From Penaeus vannamei (Eukaryota > Arthropoda > Malacostraca > Decapoda > Penaeidae): DNA of 25,000 bases. This document shows, in pieces, positions 1 through 25,000 of this stretch. Position 1 is the stretch's first letter. Each line of letters opens with the position of its first letter. The position numbers were made by a program, and so were the translations under genes. Location of the stretch: contig NC_091570.1 of assembly GCF_042767895.1 (NCBI RefSeq), positions 12,395,076 through 12,420,075 of the forward strand, given 5' to 3'. The notes under the pieces are model-generated. The model was not told where the DNA came from and searched no databases. It worked only from the letters and a program-made list of their open reading frames with translations.

Positions 1-1475
1 AAGTGTGGGATTCCTCAAGGATGTCCGAGGAGTAAGGTAGGGATTAGCATAAGGAAGAAACAGGTTTAAAGACAATTAGATCACAGTTTCAGGAAAAATG
101 TCAGGAGAGAGAGAATCCAGGGAAGAAAGTTGTGACAAATGTGTATCCAGAGGGAAGCAGAAGGGACAATGGGAAAGGAAAGAGGATGATGCAGCTGAAG
201 CAAGGGAGGAAATGGGATGTGCTGAGAGGGAGTGGGAGGAAGGGTAGGTTATAGGAAGAACTTGAGTAGGTTGATGGATGTCGGCAGTTACAGTGAGAGT
301 TGAAGAAATGGGAGCAGAGAGATTGGAAGATGGATGACATGTAGGTACATTTCAGGTCATGATTATATAGTTTTGAGTGTTTTTGAGTTTCTGAAGTGGA
401 GCTGGTTGGGGAGGCCTGAGAAACAGGTTTTCTTATAAAGAGAAGAGGGGACAGACATTTGAGGGGCAGAGGAAGATGTAGGAGAGGATATGGTAGATGA
501 CTGGGTGGACCATTAGGATTCAGAATGGCAGCATTTGACTGGGAGAGGGGATAGAAGTAGAATGAGGAAGAGATAGAAACATCTTGGGAAGAAGGGGTGG
601 GGTGGAGTGAAGGGCAGCAATGGAGTAGTGCAAAAGAGAAAAACCTTGTTTGCGTGCTTCCTGTTTGGCCTCATATAAAGTGAACCCTAGATTGGATGAG
701 AATTGCCACCTCACACTAAAACTTATAGGTAGGGCAGTCCCTATGCAATACATTATAAGAGTATTCACATGTGCGTGTTGTGCAGTGTAGTTTGATCGAT
801 TACGGCCTGAATGGGCACACAGGGAATCAGGTTGTGGAGCAAGTGTTTGGCAGGGTGGATGATTTGGATTGGATTAATGTGATAGCAGGTATTGAAAAGG
901 TGATAGCAGTGTTCAAACTCATGTTCAAAGGAGTGCCTGAGGCTGGAGAATTGGGAAAATTTAATTTTGTGGGGCTAGTTAATTAAGGAGCAGGCCTGAA
1001 TGACCCTAATAAGGGACCAGAATCTTCATTACTGTATACGTTAAGCCTAGAGTATGTTGTGAAGAGAAACAGTCCACCCCCCAGGGTCCCCTTGAGGTAA
1101 GGGCTAGACAACTAAAGAGAAATACCATGCCCATGGTTCCCCCAGGCTGTTCATGACTAGTACAGTCAGCCTTTCATCCTTTCAACACAATTCTCACACC
1201 TTAGGATGTGGATAGTAGAGGGGGTTGGAGAAGAGAAAGAAACAAAGAAAAGACCATGCAAAACTGGTTGAGTTAAGGGCTAAGACCCAATATGGGGGTG
1301 ATCTCCAGCATTTGGTCCAAATCCATCTCCTAAGCCCCCCACAGCAAAGTAGCATGGGATGGGGTGGGGGGGTATGACATGCATGTACATGCCATTCCTG
1401 GCAGCATTGGAATAATAATGAATTTTCTCATTTCTCAATTAGCTCTAGTCAAGGACAGTAATTTTAGGAAGAACA
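1..1475. other. Downstream intergenic or unknown sequence
   Basis: No gene recognised. The first ~650 bases are purine-rich on the plus strand (runs of GGA/GAA). A plus-strand frame at 771-986 (71 codons) has ordinary amino-acid composition, but no family I recognise and no splice context that would extend it. Possibly decayed repeat DNA or an intron of a neighbouring gene. Confidence 0.5.
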
Positions 1476-1499
1476 GAAGTGATATTTTCATATAAAAGC

Positions 1500-1505
1500 T
1501 TTATT
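1500..1505 (-). terminator. Distal polyadenylation signal AATAAA
   Basis: The minus strand reads TTCAATAAAGC about 700 nt after the Rif1 stop codon. Beyond it the gene-like character ends. Likely the main 3' end. Confidence 0.55.
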
Positions 1506-1881
1506 GAATGGGAATGTAATAATAATACATACATGTAAAACAATGACAGTGCTTTCTCTTAAAATAAAATTCTGAAATATCACAAATGAAATGCTTCTAG
1601 GCAATATCATGTATGCAATAGGCATGTGATGACATAAAATGTAAAAACTAAAGGAGAACACAATAATTGGGCCCTCAAAAATCACTGGCTCTGGTTAACT
1701 GTGTTTCCTTTGTTATGCAAGTTTCTATGCAATATCTATACATTCTAGTGTAAAATTAATTACAACCAGGTGCTTTTCACATGAGACCAATGCTAGTTTT
1801 TAGAAACTGGGGATCAATTTCTTAAGCATCAAAAGTTTGATGTGAAAAGCAACTGTAAATATGATTGCATATTCCAAATTT

Positions 1882-1887
1882 TTTATT
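1882..1887 (-). terminator. Possible proximal polyadenylation signal AATAAA
   Basis: A second AATAAA on the minus strand, about 320 nt after the stop codon, would give a shorter 3' UTR. AT-rich sequence makes chance matches common. Confidence 0.3.
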
Positions 1888-2208
1888 TTCATTTATGTTA
1901 GTTTTTCAGCTACATTTAACTAAAATTCAAACACAAACTTAAGCACTTTTTAAAGCTTTGTACTCCAGACATCAATACAAATACAAGGCTATTTTTGTGG
2001 GAGGAAAAAGACTTTCAGGTAGCTCTGGGCTAAAAAAACAAAACCTGAAAAAACAAAACCTAATAATAACTGTACAATGAAATTCCAAGAAAACTTCCAC
2101 AAGGCCATTGGAGACCTAACTGTAATCAGCACGTTTTAACTATTACAGTATATAAAAATATGGACTACTGATATACATTTTCTCAAAAAAGGAGAAAGTT
2201 AGCAAAGT

Positions 2209-20238
<18,030 letters not shown>

Positions 20239-20606
20239 GGCCCTGTTATAGTAATGTGAAAAAGTAAAAAATTATTTACCACATCAAAAAGATACTGAAA
20301 TACATAAAGCCTACATAAAAATACTTTATGAAAATATAAATTTCTTATAACATTAACTAGTACTCTTAAATGTCAACTGATAAGAGAATAATGTTGAAGA
20401 AAAACAGTATCTAAATGCTCATGTTCACAGTTGTTGAACAGTTCTTAGGCCTCATAACTCGTAGAAATGCAAAATATACTACACATTTTCCATTTTAAAA
20501 AAATGTACTGGCCATGTTTTACTTACAAAATTGTTATTTCATCTTAATATGACCAAAAGAAGAGGAAGAGGAGGAGGAGGAGTAGAGAAGAATAAAATAA
20601 AAAAAA

Positions 20607-20636
20607 TATATATATAATAATAATAATAATAATAGT
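20607..20636 (+). repeat. (AT)n(AAT)n microsatellite
   Basis: ATATATATAATAATAATAAT-type repeat, preceded by (GAGGAG)n at about 20558-20585. Confidence 0.85.
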
Positions 20637-20844
20637 AGTCTGAAAAATAATTACGGCAAACTTTTCTTGTTCTTTACCTTTACATACATAAGTATAAACA
20701 TCTACATAGCCTCCCTCACACAAGCTAAGAACACTTAGCACACTTATTTGGAGGGCAATCTATTTTTTCTCTTAGACATTACACAGTGTTTCTTTGTTCC
20801 TAGAAAATTACAAATAATTAGACTACACCTACTCATTTCAACCC

Positions 20845-20868
<24 letters not shown>
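20845..20868 (+). repeat. (AT)12 microsatellite
   Basis: Uninterrupted alternating AT, followed by TTATATAAATAT. Confidence 0.9.
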
Positions 20869-20875
<7 letters not shown>

Positions 20876-21828
20876 AATATTTACAGGAGAGGTTTTCAAT
20901 ATCAAAACACAATTGGTATCCATGTAACAAACTTTATTCATCAATGTAAGCTGTCATAGCTGGGAGTGCCCTTTGGGCACTGCCCATGGGAAGGGTTGAT
21001 GGGAGGGGGGCTCTGCTCCCCAACACTCCCTGGAAAACATTGTCTTCACCTTGGTATGCATGGCAAGAGAGAGCTGAACTTGGGAGCACCAAGTGGACTT
21101 AGGTTGAGGGCAGCGTTTTCTACAACCTTTTTCCTTTATTTGTGGTGTTACCGTACGTGTCTGCAGATATTTTCTTTTACAGGCAGCTGCAACTTTTTAT
21201 CCTCTACAAAAATACCATATTCAAATTGCATGAACTTAGTGCATCCATTCTGTAAAGATTAATTGTCATTTTTAGTATGGATTTATAATAATTTTAACAA
21301 AACTAAAATCAGCAGTATATTGCAGCAATGCAACAAGACTACCATGGTATTCACACCAGTCAACAAGTTTCCCTTTCACATTAACCCCATGGAAACACTC
21401 CATGTTCTATCTTACTGTAACATACATAGTAGAGGTTTACTGGCCTCTGTGGAATTACCACAGGTGTTGAAGTTTTAGGAATTTAAGGTATTCTATCATT
21501 ATGGGGACCGTCAGCTGTCACTCTACCAGCTGTTTAGGAAGCTTACTATAATCTTTATATAGCAGTTTCTATGGGTATGAATAAACTAGAAATCCCTTAT
21601 AGTGCATCAGTCTATTTTAGTAACTGTAATCTATCATACTTAGCTTTTTCTGTTAGGTATATTTACAAAATGACCACTTTAAGATGGGGAGAATCTAAGG
21701 ACACTGTCATAAACTGAGGAAAAAACTATTAATGATTTAAGAAATAAACTGTGTAAGCAAAGAATACAGTCAGATAAAAGAATTACAACAAATACTGTGC
21801 AGAGATTAAATCCAGTGTGATCAGCTGG

Positions 21829-21945
21829 GGTTAGGAGGGTTTTAGGTTCATATGGCAATGTTTACGGATTTCCAGGAGTGCTCCTAAGGTTGTTGACTGA
21901 ATACCGACTTATTCTCCAAGGGATGTGGTCACTTTATAAGTAATT
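21829..21945 (+). repeat. Dispersed ~100-bp repeat, copy 1
   Basis: GGGTTAGGAGGGTTTTAGGT then ATGGCAATGTTTACGGATTT and CCAGGAGTG. A related copy lies at about 23070-23160. Confidence 0.6.
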
Positions 21946-22126
21946 ACCATCTGTTGCTCACCCTTCAGTTTTCCTGGTATACTTCATCCCCTTCATCATG
22001 GCTACTGTTACTTCCACACACTATAGCCTGAAATCTTTAACCTTATCCAACTCTCAGACCAAACTTAAGAGTATCACCACTTTCACCAGGCTCACTAGGG
22101 CACTAGGCAAAACAGACCTCCTCCGA

Positions 22127-22131
<5 letters not shown>

Positions 22132-22158
<27 letters not shown>

Positions 22159-22159
22159 T
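22132..22159 (-). repeat. T28 run (A28 on the minus strand)
   Basis: 28 consecutive T. On the minus strand it is an A tail. It could mark the 3' end of a retroposed sequence lying at higher coordinates, but I recognise no element body there. Confidence 0.9.
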
Positions 22160-22312
22160 GGTATACATTAAGTGATTATATATTCTTGGATAATCTTTAC
22201 GGTACGGACACACAAAATTTGGGCAAACTGCATGTGATATTCTTGTAGAGGACAAAGAGTTGTAGTCATCACTAAGAGAAACAATTAGCAGACGCAAACA
22301 ATAATGCCAATC

Positions 22313-22472
22313 AAAGAAAGAAAGAGAAAGAAAGAGAAAGAAAGAAAGAAAGAAAAAGAAAGAAAGAAGGAAAGAAAGAAGGAAGGAAGGAAGGAAGGAA
22401 GGAAGGAAGGAAGGAAGGAAGGAAGGAAGGAAGGAAGGAAGGAAGGAAGGAAGGAAGGAAGGAAGGAAGGAA

Positions 22473-22526
<54 letters not shown>

Positions 22527-22592
22527 AAAAAGAAAGAAAGAAAAAAGAAAGAAAGAAAAAAGAAAGAAAGAAAAAAAGAAAGAAAGGAAAAA

Positions 22593-22680
<88 letters not shown>

Positions 22681-22684
22681 AAAA
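22313..22684 (+). repeat. (GAAA)n(GGAA)n(GAAA)n homopurine tract
   Basis: About 370 bases, all purine on the plus strand. The (GGAA) core runs from about 22379 to 22476 (about 24 units), flanked by GAAA with some AAAAAAG variants. The long Lys/Glu/Arg and Phe/Leu/Ser frames across it are artefacts. Confidence 0.95.
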
Positions 22685-23069
22685 GTGTCGCTCAGCCCAG
22701 GTTCACTCAGTCCTCCCAAGTTTCAGCTTTATCTTGCTGTGCATAACAAAGATGACAAAGTTATGGACTAAACAAAAACTAAGACATTTTTCATCTATGG
22801 CATTCAATCTTCATGCTGATAATAAAAAACTTGTTCAACGCACAATACTATTTACATAATGACTTTACTTACATATGTATCAATGTCATAAAGGGAAAAA
22901 ACTACACTCACTGACACGACATACCGTGCACAAGCAGATAACATCAGAAATTAAGGAAATAGGTCACAACAAATGGTATATAGAGAGTAAGTCAAAGGCA
23001 ATGAGGTGGGAGTCCAGGGGAAGAGCCACAATAGACAAATGCAAGAGTGGGTTGGGGTCTGGAGCAAAG

Positions 23070-23160
23070 TCCCCTGGTTAGGAAGAATTTTGCTTCCAAT
23101 GGCAATGTTTGTGGATTCCCAGGAGTGGCCGGAGTAATAGGGACTTTGTCATTTCATAAA
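23070..23160 (+). repeat. Dispersed ~100-bp repeat, copy 2
   Basis: CCTGGTTAGGAAGAATTTTG then CCAATGGCAATGTTTGTGGA and TTCCCAGGAGTGG, matching the core of 21829-21945. Confidence 0.6.
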
Positions 23161-24079
23161 AAATTGCCTATATACTGTCACTTACGTCATATGTGATGAA
23201 AAACAACATACATATTACACCATGAATCCTTGAAACAAGAAATAACAATTGCAAGGTTGGATGGCTGCATGAAACTCGATCCATACCAAAAAATTACCCT
23301 GAATTCTTTACTTTAGCAAAAGAACTTTTCTAAACTTCCCTAAACATTCAAATATAGAATCAGGACAATCATAAATTGGTATTTAGAAAAACAGGGACTT
23401 AAAAATTTGTCCTGAACCCTGTCAGCTAGATGAGGAAAAAACACTAGACATGTAAACAAATTCCTGGTTGGGTATAACAGCACTAGCAGAGGGAGAGCGA
23501 GGGCGAGGGGTATGTAGAGAGGCATGATTACACATTTATCTCACAAAACCAACATAACAGGTGCAGCTCATGTTTCTAAATGGCAACAGGTGTAATCCTT
23601 CCGCCTCCTTCACGAGCGATCACCTGCTACACTGACCAAGTTCCAAAAGAACCTCGAAAGCCCTCGCCTCAATGGACAAACCTTGCTTTCCCTTGGCGCC
23701 CAGTTCACAGCCAGCGTAGGCGGGTTCGAATTCCGCTTTTGTTGTGCTGAATGGAAAACAAGGGCAAGGACCACCTGTTCTGTGTCCGCGTTACAGCCCA
23801 AATTCTCGATAAGAACTGCAAAACGCTTGCCAATCGAACGTTCAGTGAAGAGTTACTTGATAGCAAATACCAATGTGAATAAAAAAAAAGATGAGCAAGG
23901 GAAGCAGTCTTCCAAATTCCACTTGTTAGTTTCTTCGTTTCGTCTTCGATATCACACACTTCACATAACCTCAATCGATCAGTATAACTCCATCTAACAT
24001 TAAAACCACTAATTAAGTGCAAACCATGCACAAAAGCACCAAAAATTTTCCTTAAAACTAACGGCTTTGGCCCGCTCAC

Positions 24080-24150
24080 CCGTACACCCGAGGACCGCCG
24101 TCGCCACAACACCAAAGCGCGGGAACTGCTAGGTTTCTGCTCCCCGAGGC
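24080..24150 (-). other. Rif1: Putative non-coding first exon (5' UTR) of Rif1
   Basis: On the minus strand a GC-rich stretch ends in a strong donor, ACGG|GTGAGC (GT at 24079-24078). The first coding exon has a good acceptor four bases before its ATG (ATAACAG|GGCC), so an upstream untranslated exon must exist. This GC-rich, CpG-containing stretch is the best candidate. It has no ATG on the minus strand, so it adds no upstream reading frame. The 5' end is not determined; 24150 is a nominal limit. Joining it to exon 2 creates a 5' UTR intron of about 3.8 kb. Confidence 0.5.
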
Positions 24151-24180
24151 TCGTCGGCTAGCTGATGGGGCGGGATAACG
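24117..24180 (-). promoter_or_regulatory. Candidate Rif1 promoter core with E2F-like and GC-box motifs
   Basis: The sequence GCGCGGGAA at 24117-24125 (TTCCCGCGC on the minus strand) matches the E2F core TTSSCGC. A second motif, GGGGCGGGA at 24167-24175, fits an E2F/GC-box. Both sit at or just upstream of the putative first exon, in the most CpG-rich part of the window. E2F control would suit an S-phase factor. No TATA box stands out. The transcription start site is not known, so the placement is inferred. Confidence 0.4.
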
Positions 24181-24275
24181 TGTTTCTACCAGAATAAGAA
24201 TTGGGTTTTTGCCAGATTAAACGTTATTCTTGCTTGTTGTATTATAACGTGAGGCGCAACAGGTGAATTATAACG
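24175..24275. promoter_or_regulatory. Cluster of four ATAACG/CGTTAT hexamers upstream of Rif1
   Basis: ATAACG occurs at 24175-24180, 24244-24249 and 24270-24275, and its complement CGTTAT at 24222-24227. The last one reads TAACGG, a match to the Myb consensus YAACNG. Function is unknown; the spacing relative to the putative promoter is the reason to note it. Confidence 0.3.
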
Positions 24276-25000
24276 GTTATTTTGCATCAAATGTTATTTT
24301 ACAAGATGCATGGATAGTCAGAACGAGTCTCGTGTTGTTTTCTTTATATATATAAAATTGATATGTTGTTTAATTCCTTACAAACATGGAACATAAACAT
24401 GGAAAAATGAAGGATAACCCGATTTAGTCATTTAGATATCGAATACTGTCACATAAAACTGCCCTTTCAATCTAGAGTAAATGCACATTGAAACCACAGC
24501 GTATACGTTCGTGTAACAACATGAATCCACATGCAGGTTCGCGCGCGCTCGAGTCGAGATTAATCCTATCATTTTTCTCAACCAAGGGAAATACATCATT
24601 TCCAACGAAACCGCTGGTCTTGCTATTCTGTTTAGGTTTTTAGAGTGGTTAATTTTTAGCCTTTCCATTCCTTTCATGGTAGTGGCCTTAAGGTCATTAT
24701 AAATGGTCTATCATTAGTTGAGTTATAGTAAGAGACAGAAAATAAGATTTAGTTCTTATCTCTTACATAAAAAAGAGGGGAATTGGGGACGTCCCTTGAC
24801 CTTTAACCCTGCATGTAATTTCTGACCGTCGAAAACGAGACTGGTTTTATTTTGAGAAAGCTAGGACTTTCTTGTTCCACCTTTTTCTTTCTTAATCTTG
24901 TACTCATGTAGCTCTCCTAAATATTGTATTATCATATGAATGGATTATTGTGCTTTTATCAATGTCCCTTATTTCTGTGAGATAAATAGGCCGAAACTGA
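24276..25000. other. Upstream flank
   Basis: AT-rich sequence with no reading frame, splice pattern or repeat that I can support. Whether a divergent gene starts here cannot be told from this window. Confidence 0.5.

Larger units (their letters stand above)
1480..2208 (-). other. Rif1: Rif1 3' UTR
   Basis: AT-rich sequence between the stop codon and the distal AATAAA. It contains several ATTTA pentamers and T/A-rich stretches on the minus strand. No conserved reading frame is visible. The exact cleavage site is not determined; about 1475-1490 is expected from the distal signal. Confidence 0.6.
20243..24079 (-). other. Rif1 intron 1 (within the 5' UTR)
   Basis: A 3.8-kb intron inferred between the putative first exon and exon 2. 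It has no supported gene on either strand. It contains short A/T microsatellites (20607-20636 TAA; 20845-20868 AT), a T28 run, the GAAA/GGAA tract and two copies of a ~100-bp repeat, all listed separately. A small perfect hairpin, AGTGCCC-TTT-GGGCACT, is at 20965-20981. Confidence 0.55.

Noticed and set aside
771..986. 71-codon plus-strand frame as a small gene
   Set aside because: No family match that I recognise, no splice or polyadenylation context, and length within chance for this sequence.
22132..22159. T28 as the tail of a minus-strand retrotransposon or processed pseudogene
   Set aside because: No recognisable element body, reading frame or target-site duplication is visible next to it.
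22285..22771. Lys/Glu/Arg and Phe/Leu/Ser-rich frames across the GAAA/GGAA tract
   Set aside because: Microsatellite artefacts; no initiation or splice context.
23720..23736. tRNA T-arm-like sequence GCGGG-TTCGAAT-TCCGC
   Set aside because: A 5-bp stem (one G-T pair) and 7-base loop fit a T-arm, but no A box, D-arm, anticodon arm or acceptor stem can be placed around it. At most a relic of a tRNA-derived SINE.
23683..24115. Overlapping 104- and 136-codon frames near the promoter
   Set aside because: The minus-strand one has no ATG at its start (TTG) and runs through the putative donor; the plus-strand one shows no recognisable domain. The GC-rich promoter region lowers stop frequency.

Overview
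This is eukaryotic genomic DNA: AT-rich, with GT-AG introns, long microsatellites and no operon structure. The only gene I can support is one multi-exon gene on the minus strand that nearly fills the window. Seventeen exons (one putative non-coding, sixteen coding) join in phase into a predicted protein of about 2,393 residues. It is a RIF1 orthologue: an N-terminal HEAT-like array, a long acidic disordered middle, a C-terminal SILK + RVSF pair for docking protein phosphatase 1 (PP1), and the conserved C-terminal domain. The SILK/RVSF pair at the C terminus is the animal arrangement; in yeast Rif1 it is N-terminal. The abundance and length of simple repeats, together with the protein's divergence from vertebrate RIF1, suggest an arthropod, most likely a decapod crustacean such as a penaeid shrimp. 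That assignment is inference.

Layout, left to right (the gene reads right to left). 1-1475 lies downstream of the gene and has no feature I recognise. 1480-2208 is the 3' UTR with two AATAAA signals. 2209-5402 holds exons 17-11 (C-terminal domain, ATM/ATR-type SQ cluster, RVSF and SILK). 5403-8699 is a large intron containing a ~1.65 kb homopurine tract. 8700-11464 is the giant exon 10 (disordered region). 11465-13055 is an intron with a GC-rich hairpin and repeat-like sequence. 13056-13570 holds exons 9 and 8. 13571-15054 is an intron with a (TG)51 tract and a duplicated 24-bp minisatellite. 15055-19542 holds exons 7-3 (HEAT repeats), with one copy of a dispersed ~430-bp element in the intron at 16272-17529. 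A second copy lies in intron 2 (19543-20152). 20153-20242 is exon 2 with the start codon. 20243-24079 is the 5' UTR intron, which carries GAAA/GGAA tracts. 24080-24180 is the putative first exon and promoter, with E2F-like sites. 24181-25000 is upstream sequence.

The window holds no prokaryotic-style system, CRISPR array, tRNA or rRNA gene that I can support. The points most worth a second look are: the intact PP1-docking module; a dense SQ cluster placed between it and the C-terminal domain; a PIP-box-like peptide in the disordered region; the very long G-rich homopurine tract inside the gene of a G-quadruplex-binding protein; and a pair of ~430-bp TTAACCC-bounded elements sitting in two introns of the same gene.
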